A stretch of DNA of 64,000 bases. Source: Phyllosticta citriasiana. Lineage: Eukaryota > Ascomycota > Dothideomycetes > Botryosphaeriales > Phyllostictaceae. The stretch is from contig JBBPHT010000008.1 of NCBI GenBank assembly GCA_038021145.1, forward strand, positions 186,001 through 250,000, given 5' to 3'. The notes under the pieces were generated by a model. The model did not search any database. It saw only the letters and a program-made list of their open reading frames with translations, and was not told where the DNA came from. Every line of letters starts with the position of its first letter. The stretch's first letter is position 1. A program made the position numbers and the translations under genes. Positions 11,449-21,294 of the stretch are shown here, one piece after another.

Positions 11449-12762
11449 ATGAGTTCATCTCCTTTTCCATATCGACCGCTTCAGGCACAGACGCAGGAAA
11501 TTCGAATCATCCAAGTTCTGCCCCTGGCTGAAGAATCACACGAGAGCCCACAGGTACACTGCAAGTTGAAGCAGGTTGACCTCGTCGATGAGCCGGAATA
11601 CAGCGCCCTCTCATACGTCTGGGGCGACACGCGGGCCACGAAGTCAATCATCTTGGACGACCGGCAGATTGGCGTCACGGCCAACCTGGAGATTGCGCTG
11701 CGGCAACTGGCACGCAACCTCTACGACAAGCGAGAGAAACTATTGGATCTATGGGTCGATGCCATTTGCATAGACCAGGCAAACGCGTCCGAAAAGACGC
11801 AGCAACTGTCGCTGATGGACCAGATCTACAACAACGCGACACAGACAATCTTCTGGCTGGGAACAGCAAGCGACGACAGCAACGACGCGATCGAATGCCT
11901 ATAATGGCTCAGCGCGCAGCGGTAGCAAAAATTCCGCAGAGTTCTTTCGCGGTCGCAAGTCCAATTTGACCCCGAGGCCGACTTGGTGTCGGACATCGGC
12001 GCCATCCAACGCTCTCTTGACGACATTCTCACTGTGCTCTGCAGCGACGACATGCGGCTGCTGCACGCGCTGGGAAATCTGTTCGACCGGCAATGGTTCC
12101 GGCGCGTGTGGGTGCTGCAGGAGGCCGCGCTGTCGACCAACGGGTTCGGCATGGTAGGTCGCGCGCTGTTCGACGCGCGCCATTTGGAGGTCGGCTTCAA
12201 CATGCTGTGCGGGCTGCGCGAATACCTGCGCATTGCCGCGACTGGACGATGCAGCCCCGTGGCCGACTTTCTGACAAGGAAGCTGGGCAGAGCCACGGCC
12301 GTCGTCTTTTCCCGCGGTACCCTCCATATGCGTCACCTGCTGTACCTGCTGGCGAATCCGGACGCACCGCTCGAGGCGTCGGACGAGCGCGACTACATCT
12401 TCGCGCTGTTGGGTCTCGCGACCGACGCTGAAGAGCTGGGCATCAGGTCTGACTACTCCAAAACGTGGAGCGAGATCAGGGTCGACGTGGCTAGGACGTG
12501 CTTGAAGCACTACAATTATGGCATAGAGCTTCTATTCTTTTGTAAACCTGGGAGTCATCCATCAGGCAGGGAATCAGTACCCTCATGGGCACCCAACTGG
12601 TCTCCCAGGCATCTACCACGGCCGCTCAGCATCCGCTCAAGATTCAGCTTCGTAAGGGGTGGCGGATGGCGCAACAACGCGTACAATGCTTGCGGCGAGA
12701 CGGTGAGCAGAATCAGCGACGAATCTTTCCTTCCAAACGGCTCGACAAATGATAGGCCTTGA
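11449..12762 (+). pseudogene. Heterokaryon-incompatibility (HET) domain gene, broken
   Basis: One frame carries a clear HET domain: YSALSYVWGD near residue 53, LWVDAICIDQAN near 100, then DQIYNNATQTIFWLG near 125. It is interrupted by TAA at 11902-11904 and TAG at 11923-11925. The same frame reopens and continues the family pattern: WFRRVWVLQEAAL, DERDYIFALLGLA, and PSWAPNWS. It ends at a TGA at 12760-12762 after about 438 codons in all, shorter than the 600 or more residues usual for HET proteins. No GT donor exists between about 11809 and 11901, so an ordinary intron cannot remove the two stops without deleting the conserved DQIYNNATQTIFWLG block. HET proteins trigger cell death on contact with a non-self fungal partner; this copy is probably inactive. 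Sequencing error at two separate stops is less likely but not excluded. Confidence 0.82.
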
Positions 12763-13726
12763 TATTGATCCTTCCAGCATTTTCAACCCTCCAATCGTCA
12801 GTCATGACGAAAATCAGATGCTGTCTCACTTGTGAGCGAGAAATGTCTCCATAAAGGGAGTTCCAGGAGGCAAAAATCACTGCCGCCTCTATGTGACTAC
12901 GGAAATGGAGATGGAACATGAGATTAGTCGAAGTCAAGCTCCGATCAGTCAATCACGGATTAATCTGTCTTGAGAATGGAACACACAGTCTCCTGGAGAG
13001 ATTTCAGTCAGCGGACGAACAGTGTCGGTGAAGGAGCTTAGTTTCAAAACTTCAAGGTCGACTAATCGCTATATTTGAAGCTTGGGTATTGATTAGTCGA
13101 AGAGATCCATCGGTCGGCAACTTGGATACCAGGGAACTAAATGCGTTGGTGTATGACCCTACAGGAAAGGCAGCGCCTCATCGTGGTCGGTGCACTGGAT
13201 ACATGTACTGTTGACATTCGTCTTTGCTCATCGACATACTAGGTGTGTAGAGAGTTTGAGTCCAAGGTAAGCGAAGCCGAAACCTAAGGTAGGTAAGCTC
13301 TCAAAAAGCCAGGTACGCTTTAGGAAGGAGTGACGTCAGCGGTCGACCGAACTGCAGGTATTGAAGCAGTCAGGTTCCCTTCAGTTGCAGGTCTTCGCCG
13401 GACACCGGACGCCCGAGCAGACCTTGGCAAGTCAATGCCGGTGTTGACGACGGACGTTCATAAGATACGAGGGCACAAATAAGATGGATGGTGCAACAGC
13501 GCATTCCAATTGCCTCACTGGTCACAGCCTAGTGGTTAGGTAGGTGGCTTATGTTGCTTCATTCAGCTTCAATAGCGTCGCACATCCTTACTAGCCCATC
13601 CTTCTCCCTCCTCCCCCCTTCGTCCCGCACTTTCGCAACCCCGCACCCTCCTCTCGCCCTCTCAGCTCCTCTCCACTCTCCCGGTCCAGGAAATTCGGAA
13701 TTTACCTACACACGCTCACCATCATC
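12763..13726. other. Spacer after the broken HET gene
   Basis: No gene is supported here. Just past the HET stop, another frame reads GLDIDPSSIFNPPI for a short distance, which could be a frameshifted remnant of the HET C-terminus. The last ~170 nt (about 13590-13726) become strongly CT-rich, as expected for the promoter and 5' leader of the following NmrA-like gene. Confidence 0.5.
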
Positions 13727-14656
13727 ATGCCCAAGGCTCTCCTCATCACCGGCGCGACCGGCAAGCAGGGCGGCGCCGTCATCGACGCGCTGCTGGCGCA
13801 GGGCTCCAAAGACACGATCCTAGCTGTGACGCGCGACACGGAAAGCACGTCGGCGAAGCGGTTGGCGCACAAGTCGCCTCTGATCAAGCTGGTACAGGGC
13901 GATCTCGACGACGCAGCCGGCGTCTTCGCCGCGGCGAAGCAGATGGCAGGCAAAGAAGCCATCTGGGGCGTCTTCTCGGTGCAGCTGGCCATGGGCAAAG
14001 GCGCCAGCTCGGAGCGCGAGCAGCGGCAGGGCATCGCGCTGGTTGACGAGGCGCTCAAGCACGGCGTGCAGCATTTTGTCTATAGCAGCGTGGACCGCGG
14101 TGGCGACGAGAAGTCGTGGAGCACGCCGACAAACGTCCCGCATTTCATCACCAAGCACAACATTGAGCTGCACCTCAAGAAGAGCGCCGCGGGTACCAAC
14201 ATGGGCTGGACGATTCTGCGCCCCGTCGCCTTCATGGATAACCTCGTCCCCGGGTATCCGACCAAGGTCTTCCTGGCCGCGCTGCGTGACACGATGAAGG
14301 ACAAGCCGCTGCAGTGGATCGCGACGGCCGACATAGGCTGGTTCGCCGCGCAGGCCTTTGCGAAGCCGCAGGAATACAACCACAAGGCCATTGGCCTCGC
14401 CGGCGACGACCTCACCTTTGACCAGCTGAGCAAGACGTTTGAGAAGACGACCGGCCAGCCCGCCGGCACCTCGTTTTCCTTCTTGGGCAGCACCCTCATG
14501 TACATGATGCCCGAAATGGGCACCATGATTACATGGTTTGCTACTGATGGGTATGGCGTCGATATCAAGGCGTTGCGCAGACAGCACCCGGAGCTTTTGG
14601 ATATGGAGGCGTGGATTACGAAAAAAAGCGCTTGGGAGACCAAGGAGAGCCACTGA
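13727..14656 (+). CDS. NmrA-like NAD(P)-binding family protein
   Basis: Single-exon gene for a 309-residue protein. It opens with a Rossmann dinucleotide-binding motif, LLITGATGKQGGAVIDALL, where GATGKQGG is the NmrA/HSCARG variant of the Gly-rich loop. It continues with VQGDLDD, GVFSVQ, HFVYSSVDRGG and WTILRPVAFMDN, all landmarks of atypical short-chain dehydrogenases of the NmrA family. These proteins mostly sense NAD(P) redox state or act as reductases; NmrA itself represses nitrogen-metabolite genes by binding a GATA factor. This copy lacks the length and context to be called the nitrogen regulator. A CT-rich leader lies immediately upstream. The gene converges on the transporter at 14924-16295, with 267 nt between the stops. 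Confidence 0.88.
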   Translation: MPKALLITGATGKQGGAVIDALLAQGSKDTILAVTRDTESTSAKRLAHKSPLIKLVQGDLDDAAGVFAAAKQMAGKEAIWGVFSVQLAMGKGASSEREQRQGIALVDEALKHGVQHFVYSSVDRGGDEKSWSTPTNVPHFITKHNIELHLKKSAAGTNMGWTILRPVAFMDNLVPGYPTKVFLAALRDTMKDKPLQWIATADIGWFAAQAFAKPQEYNHKAIGLAGDDLTFDQLSKTFEKTTGQPAGTSFSFLGSTLMYMMPEMGTMITWFATDGYGVDIKALRRQHPELLDMEAWITKKSAWETKESH

Positions 14657-14923
14657 GTTGCCGCTCTCTTGCAGTTGGTGTCAGAAGGAGCGTCCTTTTC
14701 TGCAACGGCCGCTGAGGAAGCTGTCGTTCAGTGTCCTCGTTGCCCCTATCGAGCTGTCAGTCTTTTGACGCCAACACACTGCACCACCATGCTTTTTCTG
14801 ATTACTATATTCGGGGCACCGCACGGCCAGTCAGTCCCTAACGATAGCGATGAATTCTATAATCATAATCTACTACGTCTTGTCATTAAACCAAGCAACC
14901 GTCCCACTTCAGAAATGCGCAGA

Positions 14924-16295
14924 TCAAAATTTGACCTTAAAGTTCCACTTGGTCGCCAGACCCATGGCCCAAACAAAAAACAGCGTGCCCAACGCAAACA
15001 CGGCGCCACTGAAAAGAATCAAGCCCGGGAAATTGGGCACGCCATCGCGCCCCGTGTCGAGAATGGCGCCGCACAGCGGAATGCCAACGAGCGTGCCAAA
15101 CGAGACGACAAAGTAGGTCGTGCCATAGCGCTTGCCGTAGTCCTCAGTGCGGCAGATCTGGGCGACGCAGACGGGCGTGACGGCGATGATGGAGCCGGAC
15201 GCGGCGCCGTAGGCCAGCGCGTAGGCGACGACGAGGGCCGCTTTGCCGCGCGCGGCGAGCCACAGCAGCGTCAGCAGCGTCGTCGCGCCCGACGTCAGGA
15301 TGATGGTGCGGAAGCGGCCGAAGGTGTCTGCGAGCCAGCCCGACAGCGCGCGGCCGACGACGCTGCCGGCGTTGAGGATCATGACGAGCGAGTAGGACAG
15401 GTCCGGCGAGAGACCGGCGGCCAGCGCGTACGACGTGATGTAGGTGACGGGGATGAAGAAGGCGAGTTCGAGGAGGAAGATGGCGATGGTGGTGGTTGCG
15501 TAGATTTTGTCGCGCAGGGCGAGGAGGTCGATGCCCGCGCCGCCCTTGGTGTTGGGCGGGAGCCGCGTCTTGACGAGGAACACGGCGATGCCGCAGAGCA
15601 CGAGGCAGATGGCGCCGACGACGCGGATGGCGTTGTTGAAGCCGATGCGGCGCTCGAGGTTGACGAGGATGCCTGGGAAGAGAATCCCCCCGATGCCACC
15701 GGCAGTCAGCGCGAGCGACGTTGCGAGAGCGCGGCGCCGTCGGAACCAGTGGCCGATGCAGCAGATGGCCGGCGTGAAGATCAAGCAGCACGAGGTGCCG
15801 CCTAGGATTCCCCAGGCGAGCATGTAGTGCCAGTAGACTTGACAGAGGCTCAAGAGGAACAGCGAAATAACAAAGCCAACGCATCCGGGGATGAGTGTGT
15901 ACTTCATGCCGAATCGATCAAACAAAGGCCCTGGTTCAGGTCAGCGCTGGAAAGCAACTTGCAGAGAAGGTCATCTTACCGATTTGAATGCTGCCAAAAT
16001 ATACCAGGAAAGTAAAAGTGCTGAAGATCCATCCAGTCTGCGCGTAGCTATGGTCTTTCAATTGATGGCTGCTCAGCCATGCGTGCATGACGCCCATCGT
16101 GTTGAGCAGTCCAAAGGCGGCCACCATGGCACACCAGCTGCCCAGGACAACGCTCCAAGCCCGGCGACCGCCATCGGGGAAGTCATCGCGCTCCGAGTTG
16201 AGTTCCTTGACCAGGTCGTCATTGTATTGCGAGTCTGTTTCGCCGTGGAGAAGCGGGGTATTCTCATCGACATGGTGGTTGTAGTCGTCGGACAT
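14924..16295 (-). CDS. MFS transporter, monocarboxylate-permease type
   Basis: Two exons, 15980-16295 and 14924-15930, join in phase to give 440 residues. The N-terminal ~45 residues are hydrophilic and acidic, ending FPDGGRRAWSVVLGSW, the entry to helix 1 typical of fungal MCH/MCT-like permeases. About twelve hydrophobic segments follow. The loop between helices 2 and 3 carries GPLFDRFGMKYTLIPG (the MFS signature loop), and GWLADTFGRFRTIIL marks the equivalent loop of the second half. Transporters of this family move monocarboxylates, riboflavin or small metabolites; the substrate is not evident here. The ATG at 16295 (MSDDYNHHVDENTPLL) is preferred because upstream extension offers only TTG. 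It converges with the NmrA-like gene. Confidence 0.9.
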
Positions 16296-16662
16296 GGCGA
16301 CTTGGGCTGCGACGTTTGATTGTCTAGCTGCTTGTACCGTAGAAATCGACAACAGCTACCCAAGGCTGTATTTCAATGTAGAATTGCTGCATTGTCGCAT
16401 AACTTTCAATCGGCGGTGGGGAGGGTCGTGATGTTCCCAGGGTCTGCGAGAAGATTCGAGCATGCGGCAGGCGCCGAGAGTGACCGGGGTTGCGGCGCGA
16501 ACACCAGGGGGATGGGGATGCATTGCCAGCTTCCGGGCCAAGCTCAACATCAGCGATTCGGTTCGATTCGCTTATCGCCTGGAAGCTTTCTCGTGGAAAA
16601 CGGTCTCGATGGGCCGGTCAACAAGGTACCAAATGTTTGCAGAGTTGCTACTTTGGTTTTGC
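16296..16662. other. Transporter promoter / hypothetical-gene 3' flank
   Basis: This 367-nt spacer between two minus-strand genes shows no gene or conspicuous motif. Confidence 0.55.
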
Positions 16663-17376
16663 TCATGAGAGGACTTTTCCAAGCACGCGCTGGCCGAGCA
16701 GTCTGATGCATCCGTCCAGTCTCAGTCCAGGGTTGTCCCGGAGCATGGCAAAAATGGTCCGCTCCACATTAGGCCAATTCTTCATCAAAAAGTCGACGAG
16801 CTGCATTACTTGCTCGCAACTCAGTCCGACGGGGGCCGTCTCAGCTGCGTCAGGGACTGTCGTAGGAAGAGGCGGGGCTTGACTCGGTTCGAAATTGTTT
16901 GTAGGACGGGGTCGCCGAAAGCTTCGTCTTGATTTCTTTTTTTCGTTGTTGTTTTGCCGAGGCTGCGCGGTCTGGTCGCTGCTTTTCCCTTGTTGGCTGC
17001 AAATCGCAGCGGGGCTCGGAGATTCGGCGAGCATAATTTCGACAATGTCGAGTACGACCAAGAGTGGGCTCGATGATGGAGTGTCGCCATGTTTGAACTG
17101 GACATAGGATGAATCCAGCAACAGTCGTAGCGATTCAGAATCAGGGGTCGGAGGAGGCGGAATCTCCTCGACAGTTTCACCCGTCACGGTATCACTGTCG
17201 CTGTCGCTGTCGCTTTCACTCTCGCTGGCATAGCCATTTTTCTTCAAGGCATCAGAGTCTCTCCAAAACCACGGACGTTCAAGGGATTTTCGCGGAGTGT
17301 CAAGGGCGTTTAGCAAGGAGTTGTAGGCCGTGCTCAGCACGGGAGCCAGCTGCTCAATGGCAGCGCGTCGCTTCAT
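16663..17376 (-). CDS. Hypothetical protein with central acidic Ser/Asp repeat
   Basis: Open frame of 237 residues; I do not recognise the family. The N-terminus (residues 1-45) looks helical, with RRAAIEQLAPVLSTAYNSLL. It is followed by a Ser-Asp-Glu run (SESESDSDSDSD) near residue 55, a Pro-rich stretch, and a basic Lys/Arg block (KKKSRRSFRRPRP) near 150 that could be a nuclear signal. The C-terminal 50 residues form another helical-looking block (CEQVMQLVDFLMKNWPNVER). Two ordered ends joined by low complexity suggest a real protein rather than a chance frame. The start is the ATG at 17376. It could also be one exon of a longer gene. Confidence 0.5.
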   Translation of the reverse strand: MKRRAAIEQLAPVLSTAYNSLLNALDTPRKSLERPWFWRDSDALKKNGYASESESDSDSDSDTVTGETVEEIPPPPTPDSESLRLLLDSSYVQFKHGDTPSSSPLLVVLDIVEIMLAESPSPAAICSQQGKSSDQTAQPRQNNNEKKKSRRSFRRPRPTNNFEPSQAPPLPTTVPDAAETAPVGLSCEQVMQLVDFLMKNWPNVERTIFAMLRDNPGLRLDGCIRLLGQRVLGKVLS

Positions 17377-19190
17377 TTAATTGCTACTATGTCCAAGTTA
17401 GCGCCGATGGTAGAGTGATGCTCGTAAAGGGTGATGGACCTTGAAAACGTTGCAGTCTTGTAAAAAGCAACAGAGAAGACCACCGATGGCTTTAAACCAA
17501 ACATTGTAGTAAAATGAGTCGAGCAATAGATCCGAGCGACAAGTCAAGCGTGTGCCACGCACTACAAGTCCTACAATACGAGTGAAGACGGCAACTGGAT
17601 CGAATCACCAACAGAAGCAAAACACTGGCGTGGCCCAAGGGCGACTGGCACAGAGCTCAAATGGATCCCGCGGGGAAAGGAGCAAAAAAGCAAACAGCAC
17701 GGTGAACAGGGTATTCAGGGCCAAGACAGAGCGGCACACCTTGCCTGTCACTGTCTCCTGCCACGGGTGCCCCTTGATCATTCATGTCGAGACGGCGCCA
17801 ATCGCGATTCTGCATTAGAACACGACAGCAGTCGTTAGTGGCACCATAACTCGCCGTTTTCTGGCCAAGTGCATCCTGTTACTAAGAGGCTTGATGCCGC
17901 CTCGCGCCAGAGTTGTCCAAGCCGATCCTTGGCCAGCCACAACGTCTGCTGACCGACGCAAAGGAGCAGGTGGATTCTGTCTGAATTTCGAGCAAAGTTT
18001 GATCTGGCGGGATGAGCGAGCTGGAAAGATATTTGAATGAGCCATTGCAGAGGATGAAATGCGGTGTGGATGCCCGCTGCCGTGATCCTTGAATTGGACG
18101 CGTAGGAGTTCCCTAAGGGTAGAGAAGGTCGGCGCCACAGCGCTGAGCACTCGATCCGATACTGCCTGCGGCTCTGCAAAAGTGGCTTCGAGGATGCCGC
18201 ACTTTTCTGCTGTTTATGGTCCCAAATGCGCGTTTCCCTGGCGATGCGCTCGAGGCAGAAAGCCTGGAAGAGAACCATGTGCAAAAACCCGGATGCTTTC
18301 GATCGTACTGACCGACGAGCGCTGTGAGTTCTATTTTTGAATCTTGGAACCCACTTGGTCTTGGAGAACCTGATGCATTGGGGGTTTGCGCGTCATAGAG
18401 AAGACTCGCCGACCGAGACCGATCCGTGGCAGCAAGAGGTGCGATTTGGAAATCTCCCCGCATTCAAATTCGTCTCGCAAGAGGCAAGCTAGGTAGACCG
18501 AGGGAAAGTGCTTTGGATCATGATTTGGTAGTGGTGGTGGTTCCTCCTCAACCCGCGTTTGGCAGAGCAAGGGAGGATGATTGATTCTCCAGGACCGGGT
18601 GACTGGGTGTACGCTTGACGTCATGAGCGCTGGAGGGATACTTGGGGTATTGGAAAGCTGAATACTGAGAGGAAGCTCCCAGCACAATTGTGAGCTATTG
18701 ATGGCAAGAGGAAAACTCACTGTCAAGCGCTGGACGAAAGCAGCAAATACGACGACTTTTGCAAAGGCGCGCGGGCTTGCGGTTAGAGGGGTTGCGAGGA
18801 GTAACAGCAAGAGTACCAGGAAACCAGGAGAAAAGAGACTTGGCGATGGCGCGAGAGATGGTGCAGAATAGGACGAGTCGAGGAGTTGTCAAGATGAAGC
18901 TGTCAAGTGGCCGAAAGCGTCCAGAATCTGGTCGGCCCGAGTCAGCGGCCAACCACGGGTCCACGACCCGACCCGCTCCCGCCTGTCAACCTCAACACCA
19001 CCGCCGTCATCGCATTGCCCCAGTCTCTAGAGTACCACTGCAGCAACAACGTCCTCGTCTTTGAGCTAATTGAAACCGGCCATCATGGAGTCCCCGCGAT
19101 GCTCAAATACCCGTCTCCTGCCTCTGGCAGCCTTCTCCATCCATCCCTCTCGTTCACTCTTGGACAGCACTCGCTACACCAATCGCCAAG
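17377..19190. other. 1.8-kb spacer, no supported gene
   Basis: Several overlapping frames of 80-160 codons occur on both strands, most of them starting at non-ATG codons, and none resembles a known protein. A degraded gene cannot be excluded. The segment from about 18960 to 19190 is CT-rich and directly precedes the GPI-protein gene, so it is probably that gene's promoter and leader. Confidence 0.45.
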
Positions 19191-20258
19191 ATGAAGTCTT
19201 CTAGCATTCAATATCTTCTTTCCAGCCTCTTGGTTGCATTGCCCTATGGCCAAGCTTTGGCTCCCCCTGTGGAGGCAATCAACCCCAACTTTCAATTTCC
19301 TCGTCAAGCTCCTCCAGCAAACATTACGACTCTCACCTTGACAACCACAAACAGCCTCACCATTACCAGCTGTCCACCAACTATTACTGTTTGCAAGCCA
19401 TCTCAATTGACTACCTTTGTCACCGCCACAGTCAACGTCCTGACCACCGTTTGCCCGGTCAGCGTGGCCTCGTCCATACTGAGCTCCGCCGCGAGCTCGA
19501 GCAGGTCTAGGCGGCCGCATACCTCACGTCTCACACCCATCACGTGGACACCACCGCCAGCTCCGGCTACTCCCACTCCCCAGCTCACCACTCTTACCTT
19601 GACTGGCACCAACGTCGTCACCATCACGAGCTGCTCCATCACCCAGTGCCCGCAGTCTGCATCGACGACCTACGTCAGCACCCAGACGACGGTCTACACG
19701 ACCGTGTGCCCCATCAGCTCCGTCTGGAGCACTTCATGGACTCCATCGTGGAGCTCATCAAGGAGGCACAACCACACTCGCTCGTCTTGGAGGCCCATCT
19801 GGACCCCCCCTGCCCCCTGGACCCCGACCTGGAGACCAATCCCCACTCCTCCTCCTCCTCCTGCCCCATGGACCAGCGGAGCTGCTGCTGGTGGATCAGC
19901 ACCTCCTCCGGCACCAAGTGCTTCTGGCCAAGCTGCCGGCGGCTCTGCTCCTCCTCCTCCTCCTGCCCCTGCTCCATGGACCAGCGGAGCTGCAGCGGGT
20001 GGTCAAGCTCCTCCTCCCGCTCCTTCTGGAGGCAGTGGAAACGCAGCTGGTGGCCAAGCTCCTCCTCCCGTCCCCTCGAGCAAGGCTGCCGGTGGTGCTG
20101 CTCCGCCCGCTCCGAGTGCCTCGGGCAAGGCGGACTCGGGCCAGGCGTCGCCGGCTCCATCGTCCACTCCCTTGATGGGTGCGGCCGACCATGCTTCAGT
20201 CGGCCCCGGTGGCCCGTTGGCCATTTTGCTCGCCCTAGTCATGGCGTTTGTTCTCTAA
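19191..20258 (+). CDS. GPI-anchored Ser/Thr/Pro-rich cell-wall protein
   Basis: Single-exon gene for a 355-residue protein. Residues 1-23 form a signal peptide (MKSSSIQYLLSSLLVALPYG). Two diverged copies of a ~45-residue Thr-rich module follow, each with TTLTLT-x-TN-x-(L/V)TITSC near its start and TTVCP(V/I)S at its end (residues ~46-91 and ~131-176). A Trp/Pro-rich linker leads into five or so imperfect repeats of the type SGAAAGGSAPPPAPS. The C-terminus has a small-residue site followed by the hydrophobic tail GGPLAILLALVMAFVL, which fits a GPI-attachment signal. Such proteins are O-mannosylated, cross-linked to wall glucan, and act in wall structure, adhesion or surface properties. Repeat number is likely to vary between strains. 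The family is not otherwise identifiable. Confidence 0.85.
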   Translation: MKSSSIQYLLSSLLVALPYGQALAPPVEAINPNFQFPRQAPPANITTLTLTTTNSLTITSCPPTITVCKPSQLTTFVTATVNVLTTVCPVSVASSILSSAASSSRSRRPHTSRLTPITWTPPPAPATPTPQLTTLTLTGTNVVTITSCSITQCPQSASTTYVSTQTTVYTTVCPISSVWSTSWTPSWSSSRRHNHTRSSWRPIWTPPAPWTPTWRPIPTPPPPPAPWTSGAAAGGSAPPPAPSASGQAAGGSAPPPPPAPAPWTSGAAAGGQAPPPAPSGGSGNAAGGQAPPPVPSSKAAGGAAPPAPSASGKADSGQASPAPSSTPLMGAADHASVGPGGPLAILLALVMAFVL

Positions 20259-20541
20259 TTCTGACGTTGGCGAGCCCACACTCTCTGTTGCTGTTGAAAA
20301 GATGAAGGGGTGGAGGAGGGGGAACAAAATATAATGTAATAGGTAGCGCATCGCAGCCCGGCAGGCATTCAGTCAGTCAGTCAGTGATTGACTTGAGCCT
20401 AAAATAGAAGCAGCAACAGTAGCGAATAGTAGCAGAAGGCGATAATGAAGAATAGAATTCTCTTACTTTCAACCACGACAACGACACTCCCCTTTTGCCT
20501 TCTCGACTCTCCCTCACCCACCCACCCACCCAGATACCTAC

Positions 20542-21294
20542 CTACGCAGCAGCAGCGCACAAAACCAACAAAAGCAACCCCGCCGTCCGCAACACCTTCC
20601 CATTCTCATACACCGTCCTCCACGCATCCCCCGCGCCGGCTCCGTTCGCCAACCGCTCGCCCAACGCCGGCACCACCTGCTTGCCCTGCCCCTGGATCCC
20701 CGTCGCCGCCCCCCACAACCGCATCGCCGCCCCCTGCCACCGCCGCACCAACACCTCCTGCCCGGCCCCCTGCCTCACAAGCCAAAAGTCCAGCCGCTCC
20801 CCCGGCCGCGTGACGCGCCTCTCACAAAGCTCGCACCGTGGCAAAACCGGTTCAAGAACGTGCCACCGCCGGTGACCGTGGCGCTCGAAGCGCGTCGCCG
20901 CTTGCGCTGCGGGCGCTAGCACTGCCAGCCCGTGGGCGGCGCGCTCGAGTAGTGAGGTTGCGGTGCTGAGGACCGCCGCGCCGCCGCAGTATGGGCATAT
21001 GTAGCCGTGGGCCGCCAGGTCGCAGAGGTCGGGTGAGGTGAGCTTCATGTAGAGCGTGTTTGGTTGTGTGGGGGGCCCGAGGGAGTCGGCGCTGACGTTG
21101 CAGGTTGGGCAGGGGGCTTTGGCGCAGAGGCAGCATTGGAGGGTGTGGTGGGGGGTTGTGAGGGTGGAGAGGGTTGGTGGAGATGGTGGTGTGGTGGTAC
21201 TTGTTGTTGTTGTTGATGATGGGTCGTTGGCGGTGCCGCAGAAGCAGCAGATCCAGGAGAAGAGGGCGATGTGGTGGTGGTGGTCGTCGGCCAT
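20542..21294 (-). CDS. Cys-rich (zinc-ribbon-like) tail-anchored protein
   Basis: Single-exon frame of 250 residues. Paired cysteines occur in series: CCFC near residue 17, CCLC and CPTC near 55-64, CPYC near 98, and CELC near 150. This spacing suggests two zinc-ribbon-type knuckles. Between the first two pairs is a Thr/Ser/Pro linker. The last ~15 residues are hydrophobic (TAGLLLLVLCAAAA), fitting a C-terminal membrane anchor. I cannot place it in a named family beyond a likely fungal double zinc ribbon. The ATG at 21294 opens with a His run (MADDHHHH); the frame also extends 15 codons upstream, so the start is moderately certain. Confidence 0.6.
   Translation of the reverse strand: MADDHHHHIALFSWICCFCGTANDPSSTTTTSTTTPPSPPTLSTLTTPHHTLQCCLCAKAPCPTCNVSADSLGPPTQPNTLYMKLTSPDLCDLAAHGYICPYCGGAAVLSTATSLLERAAHGLAVLAPAAQAATRFERHGHRRWHVLEPVLPRCELCERRVTRPGERLDFWLVRQGAGQEVLVRRWQGAAMRLWGAATGIQGQGKQVVPALGERLANGAGAGDAWRTVYENGKVLRTAGLLLLVLCAAAA

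Noticed and set aside
11809..11925. Intron that would splice out the HET stops
   Set aside because: The nearest usable GT lies upstream of the conserved DQIYNNATQTIFWLG block, so such an intron would delete a core HET motif.
13530..13540. tRNA A-box-like TAGTGGTTAGG
   Set aside because: No B-box (GGTTCRANNCC-type) and no cloverleaf at the right spacing.
14669..15805. 378-codon plus-strand frame
   Set aside because: Shadow of the MFS transporter on the opposite strand; its Arg/Asp/Ala repetitiveness reflects the GC-rich codon pattern of that gene.
17835..18810. Overlapping minus-strand frames of 110-160 codons as a gene
   Set aside because: Non-ATG starts for the longer ones, inconsistent frames, no recognisable domain, no splice model that closes.
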